A stretch of 32,320 nt of DNA from JBEVNX01 sp040507895 (GTDB taxonomy: Bacteria; Desulfobacterota; Binatia; JACPRU01), in assembly GCA_040507895.1 (NCBI GenBank), contig JBEVNX010000235.1, positions 1 through 32,320 of the forward strand. The letters run 5' to 3'. Positions 14,292 to 22,717 of the stretch are shown here, one piece after another. The stretch's first letter is position 1. Each line of letters begins with the position of its first letter. Made by a program: the position numbers and the translations under genes. Below the pieces are notes generated by a model. That model was not told where the DNA came from. It searched no databases and saw only the letters and a list, made by a program, of their open reading frames with translations.

Positions 14292-16511
14292 TCATGCTAC
14301 CACCCGCAGAGCGCGTTCCAAAGCATCCTCCCAGATCTCGGCGAGCTCCGCCACCGAACGGTCGATCCAATCGCCGATCTCGAGTCGGGTGCCGCCCACT
14401 TCGCCGATCGCCTGCACGGGAATTTCCTCGCGCTGGGCGCGATCGCGTAACCGCGGCCAATTCTGTCTGTCGAACGTGACAAGGATCCGCGACTGGCTCT
14501 CCCCGAAGAGCAGCACGTCGGCGCGCATGCTCTGCTCGAGCTCGATGCGGGCGCCGAGCCGGTCCGGCGACGCCAGACAGCATTCCGCGAGGGCCACTGC
14601 GAGGCCACCTTCGGCGACGTCGTGCGCGGAATGCAAAACGCCGTCGGCGGCCGCTTCAAGAACCAGCCCCTGTAGCCGCTTCTCGAAACCCAGGTCGATC
14701 CACGGCGGGGCGCCGCGCACCCGGCCGTGCACGACGGCGAGGTATTCGCTGCCGCCGAGCTCTTCGCGAGTGCGTCCGACGAGCGCTACGATGTCCCCGG
14801 CGCGGCGAAATCCCTGCGCGAGGCAGCGGCTCACCTCGTCGAGCAACCCGACCATCGCGATCATCGGCGTCGGCGGAATCGAGCGGCCCTGCGTCTCGTT
14901 GTAGAAACTCACGTTGCCGCTCACCACCGGCGTGCCGAGCGCGACACAGGCGTCGCGAATGCCGGCGACGGCCTGCTGAAACTGCCACATGACCTCCGGC
15001 TTCTCCGGGTTGCCGAAGTTCAGACAATCGCTGAGCGCCAGCGGGCGCGCGCCGCTCACCACCAGATTTCGCGCCGCCTCGCAGACCGCAATCACGGCTC
15101 CGACGTAGGGATCGAGTAGACAGTAGCGGCTGTTGCAGTCGACGGTCAGCGCGAGGCCCCTGCGCGTGCCCTTGACGCGGAGCACGGCGGCATCCGAACC
15201 GGGGCCGACCACGGTATGGCCGCGCACCAGCGAGTCGTACTGCCGGTAGACCCAGCGCCGCGAGCAGAGATTGGGGCTCGCCAGCAGCCGTCGGAGCACG
15301 TCGTCGCAATCGGGGGGCTCGGAAACGTCCGCCAGCGACAGCTCCTGCATTTCGTTGAGATTCTTCGGCTCCTCGATCGGGCGCCGATAGACCGGAGCCT
15401 GCGTCGAGACCGGCTCGACGGGTATACGCACGACTTCGTTCCCGTGCCAGCGCGCGCGGAAGAGGCCGTCGTCGCTGACGTGTCCGATCACCGCAGCCTG
15501 GAGATCCCATTTTTCGAAGATGCGCTTGACGTCCTTCTCACGTCCTGCGTTGGCGATCAGCAGCATGCGCTCCTGCGATTCCGACAGCAGGATCTCGTAC
15601 GCGCTCATGCCCTCTTCCCGCTGCGGCACGCGATCCAGGTCGATCTCGATGCCGAGGCCGCCGCGGCCGGCCATCTCGACCGACGAGCTGGTGAGCCCCG
15701 CTGCTCCCATGTCCTGGATCGCCACGAGGCAATCGCTCTCCATCAGCTCGAGGCACGCCTCGAGAAGGAGCTTCTCCGTGAAGGGATCGCCGACCTGCAC
15801 GGTCGGCCGCTTCTCGTCGGAATCCTCGTCGAATTCCGCCGATGCCATGCTCGCGCCGTGGATGCCGTCGCGCCCCGTACGGGAGCCGACGTACATGACC
15901 GGGTTGCCGACACCGGAGGCCGCGGCCCGGAAGATGCGGTCGCGGCGCACCAAGCCGAGCGTGAACGCGTTGACGAGAATATTCTCGTCGTAGCCGGCAT
16001 CGAAGTAAATCTCGCCGCCGACCGTCGCGACCCCGACGCTGTTGCCGTATCCGCCAATGCCCGAGACCACGCCCCTGACGAGGTGCGGAGTCCGCGGGTG
16101 GTCGATCGCACCGAAGCGGAGCGAGTTCAAATTGGCGATCGGGCGTGCGCCCATCGTAAAGACGTCACGCAGGATGCCGCCGACGCCCGTCGCGGCTCCC
16201 TGGTACGGCTCGATGAAGGAAGGGTGGTTGTGGCTTTCGATCTTGAAGACCGCGGCGAGCCCGTCGCCGATGTCGACTACGCCGGCGTTCTCGCCGGGCC
16301 CCTGCAGCACGTGCGGACCCGTGGTCGGCAGCGACTTCAAGTGCACGCGCGAGCTCTTGTAGCTACAGTGCTCGGACCACATCGCCGAGAAAACGCCGAG
16401 CTCCTCCCCGGTCGGCGTGCGGCCGAGGATCGTGCAGATCTTCTGCCACTCGTCGGCCGTCAGGCCGTGCTCGGCGGCGGCCTCGACGGTGACCGGAGCG
16501 GGCGCGCCCAC
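14292..16511 (-). CDS. purL: Phosphoribosylformylglycinamidine synthase subunit II
   Basis: 739 residues, the short PurL type that needs separate PurQ and PurS. It uses ATP and ammonia from PurQ to turn FGAR into FGAM. Family blocks: FSAMWSEHCSYKSSR, FKIESHNHPSFIEPYQGAATGVGG, GIGGYGNSVGVATVGGE, GDPFTEKLLLEACLE, and in the second half LALSDCLNFGNPEKPEV and TPVVSGNVSFYNET. The start is a GTG at 16511 directly after the purQ TAG, so the two are translationally coupled. Confidence 0.98.
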   Translation of the reverse strand: MGAPAPVTVEAAAEHGLTADEWQKICTILGRTPTGEELGVFSAMWSEHCSYKSSRVHLKSLPTTGPHVLQGPGENAGVVDIGDGLAAVFKIESHNHPSFIEPYQGAATGVGGILRDVFTMGARPIANLNSLRFGAIDHPRTPHLVRGVVSGIGGYGNSVGVATVGGEIYFDAGYDENILVNAFTLGLVRRDRIFRAAASGVGNPVMYVGSRTGRDGIHGASMASAEFDEDSDEKRPTVQVGDPFTEKLLLEACLELMESDCLVAIQDMGAAGLTSSSVEMAGRGGLGIEIDLDRVPQREEGMSAYEILLSESQERMLLIANAGREKDVKRIFEKWDLQAAVIGHVSDDGLFRARWHGNEVVRIPVEPVSTQAPVYRRPIEEPKNLNEMQELSLADVSEPPDCDDVLRRLLASPNLCSRRWVYRQYDSLVRGHTVVGPGSDAAVLRVKGTRRGLALTVDCNSRYCLLDPYVGAVIAVCEAARNLVVSGARPLALSDCLNFGNPEKPEVMWQFQQAVAGIRDACVALGTPVVSGNVSFYNETQGRSIPPTPMIAMVGLLDEVSRCLAQGFRRAGDIVALVGRTREELGGSEYLAVVHGRVRGAPPWIDLGFEKRLQGLVLEAAADGVLHSAHDVAEGGLAVALAECCLASPDRLGARIELEQSMRADVLLFGESQSRILVTFDRQNWPRLRDRAQREEIPVQAIGEVGGTRLEIGDWIDRSVAELAEIWEDALERALRVVA

Positions 16512-17246
16512 CTACGGCCGCCCGTCCGCCGCCGCCAGGCGCGGCTGGCGCACGCCGCGCTCGAGGTGATCGATTAACGAGCGAAACAGCTTCTGGCCGT
16601 CGCAGCCTCCCACGGCCGGATCCACGGCGTGCTCGGGATGCGGCATCATGCCGAAGACGTTGCCTCGCGCGTTCATCACGCCGGCAATCGAACCGAGCGA
16701 GCCGTTGGGGTTCGCCTGGGGCGTCGCCTCTCCCTGGGAGTCGACGTAGCGGAAGAGCACTTGGCCGCGCGCTTCGAGTTCTCCGAGCGTCTCGTCGTCG
16801 GCGAAGTAACAGCCCTCCCCGTGCTTGATCGGGATCTCCAGGATCTCGCGCTCACGGCACAGGCGGGTGAACGCGGTCGCGGCGTTCTCGACCCGCAGGT
16901 GGACTCGCTGACAGATGAACGTGAGCGAGCGGTTGCGCACGAGCACACCCGGGAGCAGCCCCGCTTCGCAAAGAATCTGGAAGCCGTTGCAGAAGCCGAG
17001 CACGAACCCGCCTTCCGCCGCGAAGCGGCCGACGCTCTCCATCACCGGCGAGAAGCGCGCCATCGCTCCACAGCGCAGGTAGTCGCCATAGGAGAACCCG
17101 CCGGGCACGACCACGGCATCGACGCCCTTGAGGTCGGCGTCCTTGTGCCAGAGCGCCACAGCGTCTTGTCCGAGGATCTCGCCGAGCGCCCAGAGCGCGT
17201 CTTGGTCGTCGTTGGAGCCGGGAAAAACGAGGACGCCCCACTTCAT
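16512..17246 (-). CDS. purQ: Phosphoribosylformylglycinamidine synthase subunit I (glutaminase)
   Basis: 244 residues, class I glutamine amidotransferase. The nucleophile is Cys86 in LGFCNGFQ, with His203 and Glu205 in MMPHPEH completing the triad. It supplies ammonia to PurL. The start ATG overlaps the purS stop as ATGA. The C-terminal 15 residues (RQPRLAAADGRP) extend a little past the usual end and look disordered. Confidence 0.98.
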   Translation of the reverse strand: MKWGVLVFPGSNDDQDALWALGEILGQDAVALWHKDADLKGVDAVVVPGGFSYGDYLRCGAMARFSPVMESVGRFAAEGGFVLGFCNGFQILCEAGLLPGVLVRNRSLTFICQRVHLRVENAATAFTRLCREREILEIPIKHGEGCYFADDETLGELEARGQVLFRYVDSQGEATPQANPNGSLGSIAGVMNARGNVFGMMPHPEHAVDPAVGGCDGQKLFRSLIDHLERGVRQPRLAAADGRP

Positions 17247-17506
17247 CTCGGCTTGACCCCGTCGTCGCCGATCTCGAAGCGGAAGTCCTCGATCACTTGG
17301 TTGGCGAGCAGCTTCTCACAGATGTCACGCACGCGCGCCGACACATCGCTGGGAGAGCCACCGAGCCGGATCTCCACGTATTTCCCGATGCGTACGTCAT
17401 CGACCTCGGCGAAGCCCAAGGCGTGCAGAGCATTCGCCACTGCCTTGCCCTGGGGGTCGAGCACGCCTCGCTTGGGCGTGACATAGACTTTCGCCGTCAA
17501 GGTCAA
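17243..17506 (-). CDS. purS: Phosphoribosylformylglycinamidine synthase subunit PurS
   Basis: 87 residues, the small bridging subunit that holds PurL and PurQ together. Family pattern: AKVYVTPKRGVLDPQGKAV, LGFAEVDDVRIGKYVEI, and LLANQVIEDFRFEI. The start is a TTG at 17506 that overlaps the purC stop in TTGA; a second in-frame TTG lies two codons on. A weak start codon inside a tight overlap suggests that translation depends on ribosomes coming from purC. Confidence 0.96.
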   Translation of the reverse strand: MTLTAKVYVTPKRGVLDPQGKAVANALHALGFAEVDDVRIGKYVEIRLGGSPSDVSARVRDICEKLLANQVIEDFRFEIGDDGVKPR

Positions 17507-18207
17507 CTCGATACCCGCGACATCATCTCGCGATACGCCTCTTCGACGTTTCCGAGGTCACGTCGAAACCGATCCTTGTCGAGCTTCTCGCGCGTTCGCG
17601 TGTCCCAAAACCGGCAGGTATCGGGGCAGATCTCGTCGCCAAGCAGGATCTCACCCTTGTGCCTGCCGAACTCGAACTTCGCATCGACGAGCAGGATGCC
17701 GCGCGCCTCAAGAAAGCGACGCAGCGCTTCGTTCACTCGCAACACCATCGAACGGATCGTCGCCACCTCAGCGGGGGTAGCGAGCTTGAAGACGTCGATG
17801 TGGTCCTCGTTGATCATCGGATCGTCGAGTGGATCGCTCTTGTAGTAGTATTCGACAATCGGGTGCGGCAGATCGGCCCCCTCCTCGAGGCCCATGCGTT
17901 TTGCAAGGCTGCCGGCGACGATGTTGCGCACCACCGTTTCGACCGGGACGATCTCGAGCCGCTTGACCAGCATGTCACGATCGGAGAGCCGCGCGACGAA
18001 GTGGGTGCGTACTCCCGCTCCCTCTACGAGACCGAAGAAGATCTCGGACATGCGGTTGTTGAGCACGCCCTTCTCCTCGATCGTTCCTCGCTTCTTGGCA
18101 TTGAAGGCGGTCGCGTCGTCTTTGAAGTACTGGATCAGCAGATCGGGGTCGTCGGTGGTGTAGAGCTTCTTGGCCTTGCCTTCATAGATGAGCTCGCGCT
18201 TCTCCAT
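17503..18207 (-). CDS. purC: Phosphoribosylaminoimidazole-succinocarboxamide (SAICAR) synthase
   Basis: 234 residues. Joins CAIR and aspartate using ATP. Starts EKRELIYEGKAKKLYTTDDP, with the phosphate-binding block YEGKAKKLY. ATAFNAKKRG, PVETVVRNIVAGSLAKRMG and LVDAKFEFG follow, then GDEICPDTCRFWD. The ATG at 18207 has AGGAGG at ideal spacing, in the 9-bp gap after purB, where the purB TAG overlaps this ribosome site. Confidence 0.98.
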   Translation of the reverse strand: MEKRELIYEGKAKKLYTTDDPDLLIQYFKDDATAFNAKKRGTIEEKGVLNNRMSEIFFGLVEGAGVRTHFVARLSDRDMLVKRLEIVPVETVVRNIVAGSLAKRMGLEEGADLPHPIVEYYYKSDPLDDPMINEDHIDVFKLATPAEVATIRSMVLRVNEALRRFLEARGILLVDAKFEFGRHKGEILLGDEICPDTCRFWDTRTREKLDKDRFRRDLGNVEEAYREMMSRVSS

Positions 18208-18216
18208 GACATCCTC

Positions 18217-19515
18217 CTACGAATCGCCGAACACGCGCTCGAACAGGACGTCCACGTAGCGCAACGCGTGCTCGACGTCGATGGTCGCGCGGATCTCTTC
18301 GTCGCTGAGCGCGCGGCGGATCGCCGAGTCGCCGAGCGCGAGCGCGAGGAACGTTCCCTGTCCGGCGGAAGCGGCGAGCGCGTGCGGCTGGACCAGCGCA
18401 TACGCGGCGTCCCGCGAGAGCCCCTTGCGCACCAGAGCGAGCAACAGCGATTCGGAGAACAGCGCGCCGCCGGTCAGCTCGAGGTTCCGCCTCATCGATT
18501 CCGGCCGCACCTCCAGGCCTTCGACGACTGCCGCGAGCCGAGCGAGCATGAAGTCCATGGCGATCGTCGCATCCGGCCCGATCACGCGCTCGGCCGAGGA
18601 ATGCGAGATGTCCCGCTCGTGCCAAAGCGGCACGTTGTCGAGCGCCACCTGTCCGTAGCCGCGCACCAGTCGCGCCAGACCGCAGAGGTTCTCGGTAAGG
18701 ATCGGGTTGCGCTTGTGCGGCATCGCCGAGGAACCCTTCTGCCCGCGGCCGAAAGGCTCGAGCACCTCGAGCACCTCGCTTCGTTGCAGGTGCCGGATCT
18801 CCACGGCGATGCGCTCGATCGAAGCGGCGAGCAGCGAGAGCGCCGTGAAGAACGCCGCGTGCCGATCCCGCGGCACTACCTGGGTGGCGAGAGGCTCCGG
18901 GTGGAGTCCAAGCCGCTGGCAAACGTAGGCCTCGATCTCGGGACGTGCATGCGCGAAGGTGCCGACGGCGCCGGACAGCTTCCCGTACGCGATCTCGTCG
19001 CGGGCGGCTGCGAGGCGGTGGCGCGCGCGCACGAGCTCGGCCCACCAGTGGGCGAGCTTCAGCCCCAAGGTGATCGGCTCGGCGTGAATGCCGTGTGTGC
19101 GGCCGATCATCGGCAGGCGTTTGTAACGGAGCGCCTGCCCCTTCACGACGTCGAGTAAGCGGTCGAGGCCGGCCAGCAAGAGATTTGCCGCGTCCTTCGT
19201 CTGCACCGCGTACGCCGTGTCCATCACGTCTGAGGATGTCAGGCCGAGATGTAGGTAACGGACGGGATCGCCGCCCTTCTCGGCCAGCGCAGTGAGAAAT
19301 GCGATGACCTCGTGTTGCGACGTCCGCTCGAGCTCGCGCACTCGCGCTACGTCGACCGGCGGCAGCGCTCGCAACTTGAACATCGCAGTCTTCGGCAGCT
19401 CGCCCCGCTCCGCCAGCGCCTCGGCCGCAAGCACCTCGATCTCGAGCCAGAGAGCGAACTTCCGCTCCTCCGACCAGATCGCAGCCATCTCTGGACGCGA
19501 ATAGCGATCGATCAC
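18217..19515 (-). CDS. purB: Adenylosuccinate lyase
   Basis: 432 residues. Releases fumarate twice in purine synthesis: from SAICAR to AICAR and from adenylosuccinate to AMP. The N-terminus MIDRYSRPEMAAIWSEE is canonical and supports the GTG start at 19515. His141 (GRTHG) is the general acid region; the superfamily signature is GSSAMPHKRNP (261-271) and TSSDVMDTA lies at 93-101. It is the first gene of the pur block. Its 136-bp upstream gap to dut holds an inverted repeat next to the start codon (19519-19551). Confidence 0.98.
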   Translation of the reverse strand: MIDRYSRPEMAAIWSEERKFALWLEIEVLAAEALAERGELPKTAMFKLRALPPVDVARVRELERTSQHEVIAFLTALAEKGGDPVRYLHLGLTSSDVMDTAYAVQTKDAANLLLAGLDRLLDVVKGQALRYKRLPMIGRTHGIHAEPITLGLKLAHWWAELVRARHRLAAARDEIAYGKLSGAVGTFAHARPEIEAYVCQRLGLHPEPLATQVVPRDRHAAFFTALSLLAASIERIAVEIRHLQRSEVLEVLEPFGRGQKGSSAMPHKRNPILTENLCGLARLVRGYGQVALDNVPLWHERDISHSSAERVIGPDATIAMDFMLARLAAVVEGLEVRPESMRRNLELTGGALFSESLLLALVRKGLSRDAAYALVQPHALAASAGQGTFLALALGDSAIRRALSDEEIRATIDVEHALRYVDVLFERVFGDS

Positions 19516-19518
19516 GCG

Positions 19519-19551
19519 CTCGTTCTAGCGGGAAAGAACTCCGAGAACGAG
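19519..19551 (-). promoter_or_regulatory. Inverted repeat in the purB leader
   Basis: CTCGTTCT (19519-19526) and AGAACGAG (19544-19551) are perfect 8-base arms. The inner part GTTCT can instead pair with a second AGAAC at 19535-19539. On the minus strand the arm next to the start (AGAACGAG) lies 4-11 bases before the purB GTG and covers the only purine-rich ribosome site. Either a translation-control hairpin or chance. The rest of the gap to dut shows no gene. Confidence 0.35.
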
Positions 19552-19651
19552 TGGGCGCTCGTCTCCGCCGATCGCGCATGCCGGGGGTCGACGCAGAGCG
19601 CGAGCGCTTCGAGCGGACCGGCGGAATTCAGGCTCCGGCGGACCGACGTCT

Positions 19652-20110
19652 TCATCCGGTGTGTCCGAAGCCCCCCACGCCACGGTCCGAGTCGTCGAGC
19701 ACCTCGACTTCGATCCATTGCACACGGCAGATCGGGCCGATCACCATCTGTGCGATGCGATCGCCGCTGCGGATGGTGAACGGCTGGTCGCCGTGGTTGA
19801 CGAGGATCACCCCGATTTCTCCGCGGTAGTCGGCGTCGATGGTCCCGGGGGAATTGAGCAAGGAGACCCCGTGGCGGTCAGCGAGCCCGCTCCGTGGCCG
19901 GATCTGCGCTTCGTAGCCGGCCGGCAACGAGACGGCGATGCCGGTGCCAACCCGGGCTCGCATGCCCGGCGACAGCGTGAGCGGTACGTCGATCGCGGCC
20001 GCGAGATCCATCCCGGCGGCCTGGTCGGTCATGTAGCGCGGCAGCACGGCGTCGGGACGCAACCGCCGGATCCGCACCGGCACCGCGCCCCCCACCGTCT
20101 CCTTCGCCAA
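19652..20110 (-). CDS. dut: dUTP diphosphatase
   Basis: 152 residues in the longest form, trimeric dUTPase. All five motifs are present: AGMDLAA, RPRSGLA, the substrate loop SPGTIDADYRGEIGV, GDRIAQMV, and the C-terminal Gly-rich arm RGVGGFGHTG (most relatives end GSTG). It hydrolyses dUTP to dUMP, keeping uracil out of DNA. The longest start is a TTG at 20110, 6 bp after pnp; GTGs at 20095 and 20083 are alternatives, and an AAGGAG at 20104-20099 is too near the first of these for a clear choice. Confidence 0.96.
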   Translation of the reverse strand: MAKETVGGAVPVRIRRLRPDAVLPRYMTDQAAGMDLAAAIDVPLTLSPGMRARVGTGIAVSLPAGYEAQIRPRSGLADRHGVSLLNSPGTIDADYRGEIGVILVNHGDQPFTIRSGDRIAQMVIGPICRVQWIEVEVLDDSDRGVGGFGHTG

Positions 20111-20116
20111 GGCAGG

Positions 20117-22216
20117 TCAGTTCTGGCCGGCCGCGGCCATCTCGCGCTGCGCTTCGCGCAACGACAGGCGGATCTTTCCACTCTTGGGATCGACCTCCAG
20201 CACCTTCACATGGATCTCGTCGCCTTCGTTCACCACGTCGGTGACCTTGGCCACGCGGTGGTTGGCGAGCTGCGAGATGTGCACGAGCCCGTCGGTGCCG
20301 GGCAGGATCTCGACGAATGCCCCGAAGTCCATGATCTTGCGGACCCGGCCTTTGTAGATCTTGCCGATCTCCGCTTCGGCGGTGATCGAGTTGATGCGCT
20401 CGATCGCCTTCTTCATCGCCTCGCCATCGGTCGAGGCCACGAAGATCGTGCCGTCGTCCTCGACGTCGATCTTCGCGCCCGTCTCCTCGACGATCGAGCG
20501 GATCACCTTGCCTCCCGGGCCGATGACGTCGCGGATCTTGTCAACGCGGATCTTGAGCGTCGTGATGCGTGGCGCATACGTCGACAGCTCTTCGCGCGGC
20601 GAGAGCATGACCTTCTTCATCTCTCCGAGGATGTGTAGGCGCCCTTCACGCGCCTGATAGAGCGCGTCGCGCATCACCTCGCGGCTGACGCCGCCGATCT
20701 TGTTGTCCATCTGCACGGCCGTGACACCCTCGGCCGTACCCGCGACCTTGAAATCCATGTCGCCGAGATGGTCCTCGTCTCCGAGAATGTCCGTGAGGAC
20801 GCGGACCTGGTCGCCTTCCTTGATGAGCCCCATGGCCACGCCTGCGACCGGGGCGAGGATCGGCACGCCCGCATCCATCAACGATAGGCTTCCGCCGCAG
20901 ATCGTCGCCATCGAAGACGATCCGTTCGATTCGAGGATCTCCGACACGAGCCGGATCGTGTAGGGGAACTTCTTCTCGTCCGGCAGCACCGCCGAGAGCG
21001 CTCTCTCGGCGAGCGCGCCGTGACCGATCTCGCGACGGCCGGGGCTGCGCAGGAACTTCACCTCCCCGACGCTGAACGGCGGAAAATTGTAGTGGAGCAT
21101 GAACCGCTTGTAGTACTCGCCGAGCAACGCGTCGATTTTCTGCTCGTCCGAGGTCGTGCCGAGCGTAGTGACGCAGAGGGCCTGGGTCTCGCCGCGCGTG
21201 AACAGCGCCGAGCCGTGCGTGCGCGGCAACACCTCGACGGAGCAGCTGATCGGCCGGATGTCCTTCAAGCCGCGGCCATCGACGCGGCGGTTCTCGCGAA
21301 CGATGGTTTCGCGGAACGAGCGGTACTCGACGTCTTCGTACAGCGACCGGATCTCGCTCTCGCGATCCGGAAACTCGGCGAGGAGCGCTTCTCGTGCGCT
21401 CCGCTTGACCTCGTGCATGGAATCTCTGCGCTCGTGCTTGCCGGAAACGTTCATGGCTTCGCGCAGCTTCGCTACGACGAGCGCCCGCAAGCGCTCGTAG
21501 AGCTTCTCGTCACGCGCCGGGGGCACCACCGTTCGCTTCGGCTTACCGAGCTTGTTGCGAAGCTCGTCCTGCATGTCGAGCAACACCTGGCAGGCATCGA
21601 GCGCCGCGAACAGCGCGTCGAGCAGCACGTCCTCGGCGACGATCTTCGCGCCGCCCTCGACCATGACGATGGCGTCGCGGCTGCAGGCAACGACGAGGTT
21701 CAGGTCCGATTTCTCGAGCTGATCGATCGTCGGATTCACCACGAAATTACCGTCGACGCGCCCCATGCGTACGGCCGCCAGCGGCCCGTGAAAGGGGATG
21801 TCCGAGACGTGCAGCGCAGCCGACGCGCCGGTGAGCGCGATCATGTCGGGGTCGTTGTCCCGGTCGGCCGAGAGCACCGTGGCGATGACCTGGGTCTCAC
21901 AGTGAAAGCCCTCGGCGAAATTCGGCCGCAACGGGCGATCGATGAGCCGGGAGGTCAGTACCTCCTTTTCGGACGGGCGCCCTTCGCGCTTGAAGAAGCC
22001 GCCGGGGATCTTGCCGGCGGCGAACGTCTTTTCCTGGTAGTCCACGGTCAACGGGAAAAAATCGATTCCCTCGCGGGCCTCCCTCGAAGCGACGGCGGTC
22101 ACCAGGACCACGGTGTCTCCGTAGCGGACCAGTGCCGATCCGCTCGCCTGCTTGGCGAGCCTGCCGGTTTCGATGGAGAGCTTCCGCCCGTGGAAGTCCC
22201 GTTCGACGATCATCAT
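20117..22216 (-). CDS. pnp: Polynucleotide phosphorylase
   Basis: 699 residues. 3'-to-5' phosphorolytic exoribonuclease of mRNA decay. Two RNase PH-like domains (IETGRLAKQASGSALVRYGD near the start; FTRGETQALCVTTLGT and NFPPFSVGE in the second), an all-helical linker, then a KH domain with GPGGKVIR and an S1 domain (GKIYKGRVRKIMDFGAFVEI). The acidic C-terminal tail is very short. I chose the ATG at 22216 (GGAG about 10 bases upstream); the next codon is also ATG. It follows rpsO by 127 bp and precedes dut by 6 bp. Confidence 0.98.
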   Translation of the reverse strand: MMIVERDFHGRKLSIETGRLAKQASGSALVRYGDTVVLVTAVASREAREGIDFFPLTVDYQEKTFAAGKIPGGFFKREGRPSEKEVLTSRLIDRPLRPNFAEGFHCETQVIATVLSADRDNDPDMIALTGASAALHVSDIPFHGPLAAVRMGRVDGNFVVNPTIDQLEKSDLNLVVACSRDAIVMVEGGAKIVAEDVLLDALFAALDACQVLLDMQDELRNKLGKPKRTVVPPARDEKLYERLRALVVAKLREAMNVSGKHERRDSMHEVKRSAREALLAEFPDRESEIRSLYEDVEYRSFRETIVRENRRVDGRGLKDIRPISCSVEVLPRTHGSALFTRGETQALCVTTLGTTSDEQKIDALLGEYYKRFMLHYNFPPFSVGEVKFLRSPGRREIGHGALAERALSAVLPDEKKFPYTIRLVSEILESNGSSSMATICGGSLSLMDAGVPILAPVAGVAMGLIKEGDQVRVLTDILGDEDHLGDMDFKVAGTAEGVTAVQMDNKIGGVSREVMRDALYQAREGRLHILGEMKKVMLSPREELSTYAPRITTLKIRVDKIRDVIGPGGKVIRSIVEETGAKIDVEDDGTIFVASTDGEAMKKAIERINSITAEAEIGKIYKGRVRKIMDFGAFVEILPGTDGLVHISQLANHRVAKVTDVVNEGDEIHVKVLEVDPKSGKIRLSLREAQREMAAAGQN

Positions 22217-22343
22217 GATTCTACGACTCCTGTGCCCTGCAGCCACGGCGCCGCTCCGATCGAGCGCCCGCCGCTTCGCTGCGCTGAATTTTGTCTCGAA
22301 AAGAAAACCGCGAGGGAGGGGCTGGAAGTCCGGCCCGGGGTGG

Positions 22344-22613
22344 CTACCTGCGGAGCCCCAGTCGCTCGATCAGGCTCTTGTAGCGGCCGAAGTCGCGCCG
22401 TCGCAAATAGTCGAGAAGGCGGCGGCGCTGGCCGACGAGCTTGAGGAGCCCCCGGCGGGAATGATGATCCTTGACGTGACTCTTGAAGTGCTCGGTGAGA
22501 TGACCGATCCGCGCACTCAGCAGCGCCACCTGAACTTCTGGCGAACCCGTATCGGACGCGTGAAGCCGGTACCGACCGACGATGTCCTGGGTGCGCCCCT
22601 GCGCCGCCTCCAT
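22344..22613 (-). CDS. rpsO: 30S ribosomal protein S15
   Basis: 89 residues, the standard length. Family stretches: DTGSPEVQVALLSARIGHLT, HFKSHVKDHHSRRGLLKLVG and RRRLLDYLRR. The ATG at 22613 follows a GGAGGAAG ribosome site. It binds the central domain of 16S rRNA. rpsO directly before pnp is a widespread gene order. A longer open frame in the same phase runs upstream to 24056 but is a shadow over ftsY. The 127-bp gap to pnp has only weak stems. Confidence 0.98.
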   Translation of the reverse strand: MEAAQGRTQDIVGRYRLHASDTGSPEVQVALLSARIGHLTEHFKSHVKDHHSRRGLLKLVGQRRRLLDYLRRRDFGRYKSLIERLGLRR

Positions 22614-22680
22614 TCTTCCTCCGTTTTCTCTTCTTAACCGCTCTGCGTACCACACGCTCGTAGGGGTGTAAAGCCGTGCC

Positions 22681-22709
22681 CTCGCGTTCGCTGCGCTCGA
22701 GCACGCGAG
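22681..22709. repeat. Inverted repeat between ftsY and rpsO
   Basis: CTCGCGT (22681-22687) and ACGCGAG (22703-22709), perfect 7-base arms with a 15-base spacer, in the 104-bp gap. It could end ftsY transcription or process the rpsO leader; no T tract. Confidence 0.3.
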
Positions 22710-22717
22710 CGGCGCGC

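Noticed and set aside
15216..19158. Two long plus-strand frames (453 and 499 residues) opposite purL to purB
   Set aside because: Exact antisense shadows of well-identified pur genes; His/Arg/Val-rich sequence with no domain.
21020..22444. 474-residue plus-strand frame opposite pnp
   Set aside because: Shadow of pnp codon bias; no start signal or family mark.
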